Shown: in pieces, positions 15,904 to 24,466 of the stretch | How positions within the stretch are numbered: the first letter of the stretch is position 1 | Layout of the letters: the number at the start of each line of letters is the position of its first letter | NCBI GenBank assembly: GCA_018816555.1 | Contig: JAHIVT010000031.1 | Span: 1-64,000 of the forward strand | DNA length: 64,000 bases | Direction of reading: 5' to 3' | DNA from: Pseudomonadota bacterium | GTDB taxonomy: Bacteria; Desulfobacterota; Desulfobulbia; Desulfobulbales; SURF-16 | Program-made: the position numbers and the translations under genes | The notes under the pieces: model-generated | What the model was told of the DNA's origin: nothing | Databases searched by the model: none | Seen by the model: the letters and a program-made list of their open reading frames with translations, nothing else

Positions 15904-16254
15904 CTATTGGACGCAGAGACCGATGAATTGGTCCAGCTGCTTTGTCTGGGAAGGGGAGAGGGTGTTGTATGTAACACAATGATATCTTGTCTGGACCATA
16001 TCGGTTGGGATGCGGTAATCGGCAACAGATTGCACGGGGAGATTTCTCAGGCTGAAACCCTCATAGGACACATCCAATTTACCCGGGTCTTTGAACCACT
16101 GCTCGTTGCCGACATAACGGAAAACAAGACCGGTCTTGTTGATCTCAATGATATGAAAAGGGATGGCCAGGTCTAAAATGGCCAGGGTGCGGTCTTTTAT
16201 CCTGAATTGCCTGTCGCCATTGCCGCTGAACAACTCCGGATGTGATGCTTTCAT
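15904..16254 (-). CDS. PilZ-like domain protein
   Basis: This 116-residue single-domain protein has features that resemble a degenerate PilZ c-di-GMP-binding domain. These are RQFRIKDRTLAILD, then LDVSYEGFSLRNLP (compare the D/NxSxxG motif) and a C-terminal helix (SPSQTKQLDQFIGLC). The first PilZ motif (RxxxR) is not clearly present, so ligand binding is uncertain. A better PilZ protein lies at 47122-47514. It stands alone between divergent neighbours. Confidence 0.5.
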   Translation of the reverse strand: MKASHPELFSGNGDRQFRIKDRTLAILDLAIPFHIIEINKTGLVFRYVGNEQWFKDPGKLDVSYEGFSLRNLPVQSVADYRIPTDMVQTRYHCVTYNTLSPSQTKQLDQFIGLCVQ

Positions 16255-16536
16255 GATAGGGCCTCTTTGCTGTTGTCAGTTATTTCCTTTCATGGTCTTT
16301 TTCTCATCTGCTTTGTTATGATGCAATTGCAGTACCACGATGTGGTTTGATTTTTTTCTATTTATTTGAGTGAGTTAGCCGAAAGAGATTTGTGCGGAGT
16401 AATGGGGTGGTTGGGCTTTTGCCCGATGATGAGGTGAAATGGCCCAGAATCTGATCTTTTGCCGGTCAGTTTCTGGCGGCAATATTCGGGAAGCAGACCG
16501 GGATGTCGACAGTTTTTCTCCGCTGCTGCCGGTAGT

Positions 16537-17640
16537 TTATTCCATGCGTTTCTTGAAGAGCCAGGTGGCGGTGGAGAGGGTGACAGCGGCGATGATGGCC
16601 ATGGGCCAGGTCTGACGCCAGACCAAGGCCGCGCTGATGTCCTTGAGAAAAATTCCCCGGACAATGGTCATGAAGTAGCGCAGGGGATTGCCCTGGGTGA
16701 TGGCCTGCAGCCACGGGGGCATGTTCTCGATGGGGCTGGCGAACCCGGACAGGATGATGGCCGGCACCATGAAGACGAAGGCACCCAGGATGGCCTGTTG
16801 CTGGGTCATGGAAAGTGACGAGATAAACAGCCCGACACCGATGATGGCCAGCAGAAATACCGCCATGCTGGCGTAGAGGAGCGGCAGGGAGCCGTTCAAC
16901 GGCACCCGCATGAGAAACACGGCGGCCAGCACCATGAAGGTCCCTTCGATCATGGCGATAATGAGGGCCGGCACGGCCTTGCCCACCAGGATCTCCAGCG
17001 GGTGCAGGGGTGAGACCAGCAGCTGGTCAAAGGTGCCCATTTCCCGCTCCCGGGCCACGGACAGGCTGGTGACCAAGAGGCTGATCAGGGTGGTGAGGAT
17101 GCAGACCAGGCTCGGCACCGTATACCATTTGAAATCGAGATTGGGGTTGAACCAGTTGCGCACCACAAGCTGAGCCCCGGCCGATTGGCCCCCGGCTGCC
17201 AGACCGGCCTGGTAATTATTGACGATGCGCTGGGCATAACCCTGCACGATCCCCGCCGTATTGGTCTTGCGGCCGTCCAGGATAAAGCCCACCTCGGCCG
17301 GCCGGCCGTGTTCGATATTACGGGAAAAGTCCTCGGGAATCCACAGTACGGCAATGGCCTGCTGCTCGTCGATGACCGGTTTCACTTCGGCGGCACCGCG
17401 CAGGTGCAGGACCTCGCTGAAGGTGGCTGCGGCGGCAAAATCCTGCTCCAGGGTCAGGGCCGGTTTGCCCTCGTCCAGGTTCAGCACGGCCAGGGTCTGG
17501 TTCTTGGCCTCCTGGGTGGCGGCAAAGGAGAAGACGAACAGCTGGATCAGGGGCGGGACGATGAGCACGAAACGGCTCTTCTTATCCCGCAGGATGGCCA
17601 GCAGTTCCTTGACGATGAGGGCGCGGATGCGGCTGAACAT
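16537..17640 (-). CDS. ybhR: ABC-2 type permease, YbhR-like
   Basis: This 367-residue protein (E. coli YbhR is about the same length) has an N-terminal membrane helix at 22-45, a large periplasmic loop to about 170, and five C-terminal helices. The conserved SVAREREMGTFDQLLVSPLHP region is present. It is the last gene of the five-gene efflux operon; its start is 3 bases after the previous stop. With YbhS it should form the membrane channel energised by YbhF. Confidence 0.9.
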   Translation of the reverse strand: MFSRIRALIVKELLAILRDKKSRFVLIVPPLIQLFVFSFAATQEAKNQTLAVLNLDEGKPALTLEQDFAAAATFSEVLHLRGAAEVKPVIDEQQAIAVLWIPEDFSRNIEHGRPAEVGFILDGRKTNTAGIVQGYAQRIVNNYQAGLAAGGQSAGAQLVVRNWFNPNLDFKWYTVPSLVCILTTLISLLVTSLSVAREREMGTFDQLLVSPLHPLEILVGKAVPALIIAMIEGTFMVLAAVFLMRVPLNGSLPLLYASMAVFLLAIIGVGLFISSLSMTQQQAILGAFVFMVPAIILSGFASPIENMPPWLQAITQGNPLRYFMTIVRGIFLKDISAALVWRQTWPMAIIAAVTLSTATWLFKKRME

Positions 17641-17643
17641 GGT

Positions 17644-18768
17644 TCACCTCAGACGTTTGGCTGTCTTGCGGGCGGTAATGAAGAACAGCACCGCGGCAAG
17701 CCCCAGCAGGATAAGCACATTGGGCAGCAGCAGGGGCCAGACGTCCCCCACCAGAAAAAGTGTCTGCAGGTTGGTCACCAGGTAGCGCGCCGGAATGATG
17801 CGGGTCAGGACACGGATCGGCAGGGGCATGGAGGCGATCTCGAAAATAAAGCCGGACAGGAGAAAGGCCGGCAGAAAACCTGTGACCATGGCCACTTGGG
17901 CTGCGACAAACTGGTTTTTGGCCACTGTGGAGATCAACAGGCCCTGGCCCAGGGCGGCCAGCAGAAAAACCACCGAGGTGAGTAGCAGGGCGGGCAGGGA
18001 GCCGTGGAAGGGCACCTTGAATAAAAAGACGGCAACCCCGACGCTGCCCAGCATGGCCAGCATGCCCAGCAGAAAATAGGGGATCAGCTTGCCGATGATC
18101 ACCTCGGCAATGCCCACCGGGGTGGCCATCATCGCCTCCATGGTACCCCGTTCCCACTCCCTTGATACGACAAGAGCGGTGAGCAGGGTGCCGATGATAG
18201 CCATGATGATGGCGATGGCGCCGGGGACCAGGGAGTCGCGGCTCTCAAGCTCCGGGTTGAACCAGATGCGCGGCACCAGCCGCGGCCCGGGCCGGCTGTC
18301 GTCACCCTGCTTCAGCCTTCGGATTGTCGCCCAGGTGGAGACTACCCCCTGGGCGTAGTTCTGCACATAGTTTGCCGTGTTGGTTTCACTGCCGTCGGTA
18401 ATGACCTGCACCGGGGCCGCTGCGCCGGTCGCGTGCAGCCGGCGGGAAAAATCGCCGGCCAGGACCACGATGCCGCGGGAGCGCCCGGCCAGCAGATCCG
18501 CCTCAAGAACCCGGGCGTCCCGGCTGATGCGGGCCTCGAAATAGGGGCTGGCCACAAAGGCGGCGGCCAGTGATGCGGCCTCCTCGCCGCTGTCCTCCAC
18601 CGCCACCCCGATCCGCAGCCGTTTGGCGTCCAGGGAAACCCCGTAGCCGAACAGAAAGAGCAGAATCATGGGCAGGACAAAGGCGATGAGCAGACTGCTC
18701 GGATCGCGCATGACCTGTACGAACTCTTTGGTGATCAGGGCCTTCATGCGGCGCAGACGGTCTTTCAT
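17644..18768 (-). CDS. ybhS: ABC-2 type permease, YbhS-like
   Basis: This 374-residue ABC-2 permease has an N-terminal helix (SSLLIAFVLPMILLFLFGYG), a periplasmic loop, and five helices with VSREWERGTMEAMMATPV between them. ATG 18768 overlaps the TGA of the ATPase gene (ATGA), so the two are translationally coupled. An upstream in-frame ATG (18795) lies inside the ATPase gene and is unlikely. Confidence 0.92.
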   Translation of the reverse strand: MKDRLRRMKALITKEFVQVMRDPSSLLIAFVLPMILLFLFGYGVSLDAKRLRIGVAVEDSGEEAASLAAAFVASPYFEARISRDARVLEADLLAGRSRGIVVLAGDFSRRLHATGAAAPVQVITDGSETNTANYVQNYAQGVVSTWATIRRLKQGDDSRPGPRLVPRIWFNPELESRDSLVPGAIAIIMAIIGTLLTALVVSREWERGTMEAMMATPVGIAEVIIGKLIPYFLLGMLAMLGSVGVAVFLFKVPFHGSLPALLLTSVVFLLAALGQGLLISTVAKNQFVAAQVAMVTGFLPAFLLSGFIFEIASMPLPIRVLTRIIPARYLVTNLQTLFLVGDVWPLLLPNVLILLGLAAVLFFITARKTAKRLR

Positions 18769-20501
18769 GCGGCCTCCCGATTTTTGTCGTCCCACTGGTG
18801 GAGCAGTTCGATAAAGGCGTCCTCCAGGGTGGGATCGGGTAATTGCTCGGACTCGGTGCGGCCCTTGAGTTCGTCGGGGGTGCCGGTGGCGATCATCTGG
18901 CCGCGGTAGATGAGGCCGATGCGGTCGCAGTACTCGGCCTCGTCCATGAAATGGGTGGTCACCATCACCGTCACCCCGCGCTCCACCAGGCCGTTGATGT
19001 GGGTCCAGAATTCGCGGCGGGTCAGGGGATCGACCCCGGAGGTGGGCTCGTCCAGAAAGAGCACGGCCGGTTCATGCATCACGGCGCAGCTGAGCGCCAG
19101 GCGCTGCTTGAAACCCAGGGGCAGCTCCTTGGCCGCCACTTTCAGATGGGGACCCAGATTAAAGATGTCGATCATCCGTCCCACGGTCTCCCTCTGTCTG
19201 GCACCGGCCAGGCCATACACCCCGGAAAAGAATTCCAGGTTCTGACGGGCGGAGAGATCGCCGTACAGGGAGAATTTCTGGGCCATGTAGCCCAGGCGGG
19301 AACGGGCCTGGCCGGGTGCCTTCTGCAGGTCCAGACCCACCACCTTGCCGATTCCGGCCGAGGGGCGCAACAGGCCGCACATCATCTTGAAGGTGGTTGA
19401 TTTGCCGGCGCCGTTGGGGCCGAGCAGGCCGAAGATCTCGCCCCGCTTTATGGCAAAGGTGATATCCCGGGCTGCAGTGAAATCGCCGAATCGCTTGGTC
19501 AAGCCTTCAGCCTCCACCGTTATCTGGCCGTAATCCTCGATCTGCGCCATGGAGGCGGCCAGCACCGAGGTGCCGCCTGGTCCGCCGCCCAGGATGTCGA
19601 CAAAGGCATCCTCAAAACGGGGGGCAACCGGTACCAGTTGAGACGCCGGACCGGCATGGAGCACCGCCGGGTCCGGTAGGGAGCTGACGGCCCGCAAGAC
19701 GATGCGCACATTTTCGCCCTGGACGATGCCATCCTGCACCTCCTCCCGCTGCAGGGCGTTGGCCAGGACCCGGCGCCGGTTGCCGGCGATGTTGCGGATC
19801 TGGAAACAGCGGCCGGTAACCCGTTTGGTGAGCTCCTGCGGGGGGCCGGAAAATATCAGCCTGCCTTCGTTAAGCAGCAGAACCTCATCGCACTGCTCGG
19901 CCTCGTCCAGATAGGCCGTGGACCAGATCACCGCCATTTCCTCGTTCACCAGTTCCTGCACCATGCGCCACAGTTCCCGGCGGCTGACGGGGTCCACGCC
20001 GACGCTGGGCTCATCAAGGAGCAGCAGGCGCGGTTTGCGGATCAGGGCGCAGGCCAGGCCGAGTTTCTGCTTCATGCCGCCGGAGAGTCGCCCGGCCAGG
20101 CGGCTCTGAAACGGCGCGAGTCCCGTGAAGGCCAGCAATCGCTGGAAGACCTGCTGTCGTGCTGCACCGGTTACCCCCTGCAGATCAGCATACAGGCGCA
20201 GGTTCTGCATGACGGACAGATCCTCGTACAACCCGAATTTCTGCGGCATGTAGCCGATAATCCGATGCAGACGGGTCGTTTCCGTGCGGGTGTCAAGGCC
20301 GAATATGCTGATGGTGCCGGCACCGGGGAGAAACAGGGCGGCCATGAGACGGATGAGTGTAGTCTTGCCCGCCCCGTCCGGGCCGACCAGACCGGTCACC
20401 GCACCGGGGCGGATGACGGCGCTCAAGTCATCGAGTGCCGGAGGCTGGTTGTTGCCGAAGGTGTAGCTCAGTCCCTGGATATCAACGGGCGCATGCTCCA
20501 T
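18765..20501 (-). CDS. ybhF: Tandem-ABC ATPase of the efflux system, YbhF-like
   Basis: At 578 residues this protein has the same length as E. coli YbhF. Two ABC domains are fused: Walker A GPDGAGKTTLIR and signature SGGMKQKLGL in the first, and Walker A GPNGAGKSTTF with a degenerate signature (PLGFKQRLAL) in the second. Both have LLLDEP/LFLDEP Walker B motifs. The start is ATG 20501, 5 bases after the stop of the adaptor gene. The long frame upstream of it only shadows that gene. It powers the YbhR/YbhS permease. Confidence 0.92.
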   Translation of the reverse strand: MEHAPVDIQGLSYTFGNNQPPALDDLSAVIRPGAVTGLVGPDGAGKTTLIRLMAALFLPGAGTISIFGLDTRTETTRLHRIIGYMPQKFGLYEDLSVMQNLRLYADLQGVTGAARQQVFQRLLAFTGLAPFQSRLAGRLSGGMKQKLGLACALIRKPRLLLLDEPSVGVDPVSRRELWRMVQELVNEEMAVIWSTAYLDEAEQCDEVLLLNEGRLIFSGPPQELTKRVTGRCFQIRNIAGNRRRVLANALQREEVQDGIVQGENVRIVLRAVSSLPDPAVLHAGPASQLVPVAPRFEDAFVDILGGGPGGTSVLAASMAQIEDYGQITVEAEGLTKRFGDFTAARDITFAIKRGEIFGLLGPNGAGKSTTFKMMCGLLRPSAGIGKVVGLDLQKAPGQARSRLGYMAQKFSLYGDLSARQNLEFFSGVYGLAGARQRETVGRMIDIFNLGPHLKVAAKELPLGFKQRLALSCAVMHEPAVLFLDEPTSGVDPLTRREFWTHINGLVERGVTVMVTTHFMDEAEYCDRIGLIYRGQMIATGTPDELKGRTESEQLPDPTLEDAFIELLHQWDDKNREAA

Positions 20502-20506
20502 AGGAT

Positions 20507-21514
20507 TTACTCCGCGCGGGTCTGCCGCTCTTTTTCCGTGAGACGGACGGTGACCGGCATCCCCTGGCGCAGGCCATGGTCGGGATTGTCGGCGACGATG
20601 CGCAGCTGATAGACCAGGCGGGTGCGCAGTTCTTCGGTCTGCACCGATTTCGGGGTGAATTCCGCCTCGGGTGAAATGAAACCCACCTGTCCCTGATAGG
20701 GGTGGTTTGGTGCTGAATCGGTAAAGATCTGCGCCGGCATGCCCGGATAGACGCGGCCCAGATCCGGTTCCTCCACATAGGCCCGGATCCACAACGGTGT
20801 GTCCAATGCCAGGGTGAGTACGGTCTGGCCGATGCCGACAATGGCTCCTGGTTCTTCCACCCTGGTCAGGATGATTCCTTGCTGGGGGGCTTTGATTTCG
20901 GTGTCGCTAAGCCGGGTGCCGGCTCCGGCCATACGCGCCCGGGCTGCCTGCAGGTCGGCGCGGGCCGCCTCGATGTCTTCGTTGCGGAACCCTTCTCTGG
21001 CGAGATTGAGTCCCTCCTGGGCCGTGGCCAACCGCGCCGTGGCTTCTGCCAGGGCGGCACTGGTATTGTCAAAGGATTGCTGGGAAACAGCTCCGGTTGC
21101 GATGAGGTTTTTAAGCCGTTGGTATTCGGTTTGCAGATTTTTTACTGAAGCCTGGCGTTCCCTTACCAGAGCTGCGGACTGGGCGATTTCCTGGGGCCGG
21201 GTGCCTGCCTCCATTTTTTTCAGAACGGCGGCCGCCTGTTCCAGCTGGGCCTGGGCGAGATTCAGCTCATCCAGGTAAGGGGTGTTATCCAGGCGGGTGA
21301 GAACCTGACCTGCCTGCACCCGGTCCCCCTCCTGGACCAGAACTTCGGCTATGCGGCCGCCCACCCGGAAGCCGAGATCCACCTTGCGGATGTCCACGTT
21401 GCCGTACAGGGTCAGCTCTCCTGTCCCGATCTGCTTATTATGCATGGTACGATAGACGAAACCGCCGGCCACGGCGGCGAGTATCAACAGCAGGAGAATC
21501 ATTTTTTTCTTCAT
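20507..21514 (-). CDS. ybhG: HlyD-type membrane-fusion protein, YbhG-like
   Basis: This 335-residue protein has an N-terminal membrane anchor (ILLLLILAAVAGGFVY), a first half-lipoyl segment (YGNVDIRKVDLGFRVGGRI), a long coiled-coil hairpin (about 85-205), and a second lipoyl and beta-barrel part (IKAPQQGIILTRVEEPG). This periplasmic adaptor joins the inner-membrane transporter to an outer-membrane channel. No TolC gene is in the window. It is encoded between the TetR regulator and the ATPase, as in enterobacterial cecR-ybhGFSR. Confidence 0.92.
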   Translation of the reverse strand: MKKKMILLLLILAAVAGGFVYRTMHNKQIGTGELTLYGNVDIRKVDLGFRVGGRIAEVLVQEGDRVQAGQVLTRLDNTPYLDELNLAQAQLEQAAAVLKKMEAGTRPQEIAQSAALVRERQASVKNLQTEYQRLKNLIATGAVSQQSFDNTSAALAEATARLATAQEGLNLAREGFRNEDIEAARADLQAARARMAGAGTRLSDTEIKAPQQGIILTRVEEPGAIVGIGQTVLTLALDTPLWIRAYVEEPDLGRVYPGMPAQIFTDSAPNHPYQGQVGFISPEAEFTPKSVQTEELRTRLVYQLRIVADNPDHGLRQGMPVTVRLTEKERQTRAE

Positions 21515-21535
21515 ATTCGATCCTTTTCGCCTTGA

Positions 21536-22231
21536 TCATTTTTTACCAGGCAGATTTTTCAGGCCGAAAAGCGCCGCCCGAGTCTGTTCCAGAACAATCC
21601 GGTGGATTTCGGCTGTCTCACCGGAACTGTATCCCTCCAGGCCCAGATTGCGGATCAGGGTTTCCCGGGCAAAGCGAAACGCCATGATCTGGCCGATAAA
21701 GATGAAGGCGCGCAGACGTGTTTCCCGGTCCGGCTCGGTTTCGGTCCCGGTTATTGCGGCCAGCAACATTGCCACCATGTTCAGTATGGGTTGCATGAGA
21801 CCCGTATAAATATTGTCATAGGCATTGCTCGGTGACATCTGCTCCCGCAGAATGATGCGGCTGAAGCGCGGCGCCTCTTTTGATCCGACGATAAAATCGA
21901 CCAAACGGCCCAGGAATTTTTCCAACAGTTCCTGAGCCTCCTCAGGCGCAGGGGTACTCTGGGCGACGCGCTTCTCGATCTCAGCCAGGATCGGGTCGAG
22001 CTGGCCGCGCACCGTGGTAATGATATGTTTGATGACCGCACCATACAGTCCTTCCTTGCCGCCGAAATGATAGGGGATGGCGGCCAGGTTTACTCCTCCC
22101 TGGTCTGCGATCATTCGGGTGGTGGCCCCGGTGTAGCCGCATTCCCCGAAGATATCCAGGCCGGCTTCGATGAGTCGGTTGCTGGTGGTGCCGGTGGCGG
22201 TCGCTGATTTTGCTTGTGTCGTTTGAACCAT
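21536..22231 (-). CDS. cecR: TetR-family repressor, CecR-like
   Basis: This 231-residue protein has a TetR helix-turn-helix near the N-terminus (RLIEAGLDIFGECGYTGATT, then IADQGGVNLAAIPYHFGGKEGLY). It also has a CecR/DUF1956-type C-terminal domain (LRAFIFIGQIMAFRFARET). In E. coli, CecR represses itself and ybhGFSR and responds to antibiotic stress. The 20-bp palindrome at 22266-22285, 35 bases before the start, is the obvious operator. The ligand is unknown. Confidence 0.9.
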   Translation of the reverse strand: MVQTTQAKSATATGTTSNRLIEAGLDIFGECGYTGATTRMIADQGGVNLAAIPYHFGGKEGLYGAVIKHIITTVRGQLDPILAEIEKRVAQSTPAPEEAQELLEKFLGRLVDFIVGSKEAPRFSRIILREQMSPSNAYDNIYTGLMQPILNMVAMLLAAITGTETEPDRETRLRAFIFIGQIMAFRFARETLIRNLGLEGYSSGETAEIHRIVLEQTRAALFGLKNLPGKK

Positions 22232-22265
22232 GGGCAGTCTCCTTCATTCAATCATGTTTATACAG

Positions 22266-22285
22266 TAATTCAATCGATTGAATTA
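22266..22285. promoter_or_regulatory. 20-bp perfect palindrome, likely CecR operator
   Basis: TAATTCAATCGATTGAATTA is perfectly symmetric over 20 bp and lies upstream of the TetR gene. TetR-family dimers bind such sites, so autoregulation of the efflux operon is likely. Confidence 0.8.
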
Positions 22286-22386
22286 GTCAAATGATCGCAG
22301 CATTTTTTTATCAGGATTGCAGTCCAGGAGGGTGGTGAATGACGGTTGTCGGCTGAGGGATTATCCGGTAATCAGGACAAAAGCCA

Positions 22387-22410
22387 CCACCAGGCGAGAG
22401 GGCCTGGTGG
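22387..22410. terminator. GC-rich hairpin after the DUF4350-like gene
   Basis: CCACCAGGC (22387-22395) and GCCTGGTGG (22402-22410) form a 9-bp stem with a 6-base loop. It lies 38 bases beyond the stop of the minus-strand gene ending at 22448. No T-run follows, so efficient intrinsic termination is uncertain. Confidence 0.45.
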
Positions 22411-22447
22411 CGCAAGAGTATGGGGCTGGCGGAAGGGATGGAGGAGC

Positions 22448-23227
22448 TTAAATTGATTTTTCCCTGGCGCAGAACCATGTTGCCAGGTTTCTGGCCAGAG
22501 TCAGGTTGCCGTCCTTGAGAAACTGGTTCTGGAAAATGGCATCATCGCCGAAGACGACGAAAGAGCCGGAGCCGGTCCTGCCGGTCAGCACCATGGCAAA
22601 GGCCTGCACCGCGTCCTTGTCACTGAGCCGGCCGTTCTGGTCCAGGTCTACCCATGCCTTATGGGTGGTACGGGCAATGACGGTGATGTCTTTCTTCTTT
22701 TCGAGCAGAGCCCAGCCGCCATAGATATTGAAGCTTTCCAGTCCCGCGGTCAGCGGATGGGGAGCGAGATCCTTGACCATGAATTCCTTGGCATTGGTGC
22801 CGATGATATTTTCCTGCTCGGAAACGGCAAGGCTGGACATGGCGATCCCCATCTGGGGCAGCAGACCCAGCAGCGGTTGGGAGATGTGGGCCATGATGGC
22901 CAGTTTGCCGCCGTGGTAAACGAATTTCATAATGGCCAGCACCTCGGGCGGGGTGATGGGGGCAAAAGGTCCGGAGATAATGAGAACATTAACACCCTGC
23001 AGCACCGTATCGCTGATGGGGAAGATGGTTGTTCTGATCTCGGCGCCCTGCTCGGCAAAGACCCCGGCCAGCCCGGACAGGTCCAGGGGGCGGTTTGCCT
23101 CCACCAGGAACTGCTGACCATGGGATTGGTCAAAAAGCACCACCGGCCCGGCCTGGGCCTTGTGGGGTGCGAGGAGAAAAAAGGTTATGGCTACGAGGGC
23201 GGTGAGTCTGATTATGAAAAGATTCAT
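22448..23227 (-). CDS. Exported DUF4350/GIFT-like protein
   Basis: This 259-residue protein has a signal peptide (MNLFIIRLTALVAITFFLLAPHKAQA) and a class I glutamine-amidotransferase-like fold, as in DUF4350 proteins. VVLFDQSHGQQFLVE, VNVLIISGPFAPITPPEVLAI and FVYHGGKLAIMAHIS mark the domain, and the C-terminal part has GSFVVFGDDAIFQNQFL. An EF-hand-like WVDLDQNGRLSDKDA stretch near residue 190 could bind Ca2+. Its start overlaps the preceding ParB-like gene by 4 bases. The function is unknown. Confidence 0.6.
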   Translation of the reverse strand: MNLFIIRLTALVAITFFLLAPHKAQAGPVVLFDQSHGQQFLVEANRPLDLSGLAGVFAEQGAEIRTTIFPISDTVLQGVNVLIISGPFAPITPPEVLAIMKFVYHGGKLAIMAHISQPLLGLLPQMGIAMSSLAVSEQENIIGTNAKEFMVKDLAPHPLTAGLESFNIYGGWALLEKKKDITVIARTTHKAWVDLDQNGRLSDKDAVQAFAMVLTGRTGSGSFVVFGDDAIFQNQFLKDGNLTLARNLATWFCAREKSI

Positions 23228-24189
23228 GGAGTGGTTTTCCTTTTTTGTGCTGGGGGGAAAAGATCCCTGATTTCCTGCCAGATTGTCAGAAATTCCTTCC
23301 GGTTGGCGCAGGACAGGGTGAAGAGAAGTTCATCTTTTTCAAAGGACGGGCTATGTTCAACTCTGGCCTGATCGGGCAGGGCAAGGCCGGTGACAAAGTG
23401 TTGGAATTCCTTTTCCGCCTGGCTCAGGCGCGGGAATCGCTCGCAGGTGAGCCATTTCATCAGGTTGGCTGTTTTCTGCGGGGAATTTGCCTCACCATGA
23501 TTGATGATGCTATCCACCTCTGGGCTGTGCAACAGGGCCGAGATGGTGGTATTGTTGCGTGCCGCCAGTTCCCTGCAGGTGATTGCCAGCTTTTTCTGGT
23601 TGCCCACGGAGAGATGCAGGGCATTGATCACCTCAAACAGGGCCACCCGGTCGCTGAAGGAAAATTTCCCCAGTTCATAGGCCACCTTGTCGTCCAGTAT
23701 TCCCTGGTGCATGGCGATGAGCAGGGGTTCCTCAAGTTCCAGCAGCCTGAGATCCCGCTGAATATGATAAACGGATTGGGTAAGGCCCATCAGCGGCAGG
23801 AAGCGGGAGGCCAGCTCATTATCATCGATCAGAGCCAGGGCTTTTTTGAAGAAAACCGCACGTTCGACAGGGGTCAGGGGACGGGAAAGCAGGGCGTCTT
23901 CCAGGCATATTGCCAGGACGTCAATCTCATCGGTTTTTTCAGTCAGTTTGTAGCAGTCACAGGAGGAAGCACCCGTGGCCCCTATGGCGGCAAGCAATCT
24001 TTTCCGGCCGGCGACGATGGTGAAGGATGCTGTAGATTTTTCTTTGACAATCGGCGGATGGAGGATGCCGCAACGTCTGACGGATGCGGCCAGTGAAGCA
24101 GGGACCTGGCTGGTTATGAAAGACGGCACAAGCGAAAAGCTGTCATCGGAAAAATCGATATGGTTGATATTGATGCGTGATATGTGCAT
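23224..24189 (-). CDS. ParB-like N-terminal-domain protein
   Basis: This 321-residue protein has a ParB/Srx-type domain at about 1-110 (SLAASVRRCGILHPPIVKEK ... FTIVAGRKRLLAAIGATG), with a GRKR motif in place of the GERR/GERRxRA box. A helical middle follows with LTPVERAVFFKKAL and MGLTQSVYHIQRDLRLLELEEPL, similar to the KorB/ParB HTH region. It may be a DNA-binding regulator rather than a chromosome-partition protein, since no parA is adjacent. It has an AGGAGC site and is coupled (ATGA) to the exported DUF4350-like gene. Confidence 0.6.
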   Translation of the reverse strand: MHISRININHIDFSDDSFSLVPSFITSQVPASLAASVRRCGILHPPIVKEKSTASFTIVAGRKRLLAAIGATGASSCDCYKLTEKTDEIDVLAICLEDALLSRPLTPVERAVFFKKALALIDDNELASRFLPLMGLTQSVYHIQRDLRLLELEEPLLIAMHQGILDDKVAYELGKFSFSDRVALFEVINALHLSVGNQKKLAITCRELAARNNTTISALLHSPEVDSIINHGEANSPQKTANLMKWLTCERFPRLSQAEKEFQHFVTGLALPDQARVEHSPSFEKDELLFTLSCANRKEFLTIWQEIRDLFPPAQKRKTTP

Positions 24190-24315
24190 GAAGCTCCTCT
24201 TTAGGCGTTGCGCTTTTTTTACATGGTTATATACTGAAAAAGGACAATATCATAAAGATAATTTTTAACAACCCGGCCAGCTTCCGGTTTTATGGGGAAA
24301 TGATTATTATACACA

Positions 24316-24445
24316 GCGACATAAGTCCGAACCATCCCATCAGCCTTTGTCACTCGCTGCGGTGCCTGCTCACAGCGCTACAAGGATGCTCCGCCGGCTC
24401 TTCACTCGTTCCGCGCCTGGACTGGGCGCCTCGAACTTATGACGC
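24316..24445. repeat. 130-bp element bounded by 15-bp inverted repeats
   Basis: GCGACATAAGTCCGA (24316-24330) and TCGAACTTATGACGC (24431-24445) are inverted copies matching at 13 of 15 positions. The interior is GC-rich, unlike the AT-rich bases just before it. It contains two related direct blocks beginning CACTCG (about 24351 and 24405). The layout suggests a small palindromic dispersed repeat (MITE or REP-like). The right end lies 21 bases before the next gene. Confidence 0.55.
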
Positions 24446-24466
24446 CGTGTATTGTAAGAGAGGTTC

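Noticed and set aside
20502-20792. N-terminal extension of the YbhF-like ATPase
   Set aside because: It overlaps the adaptor gene in another frame. Starting at 20501 gives the exact family length and a clean 5-base gap.
18765-22231. Horizontal transfer of the efflux operon from enterobacteria
   Set aside because: Gene order matches, but base composition looks like the surrounding chromosome and no mobile-element remains flank it. Common ancestry of the operon type is enough.
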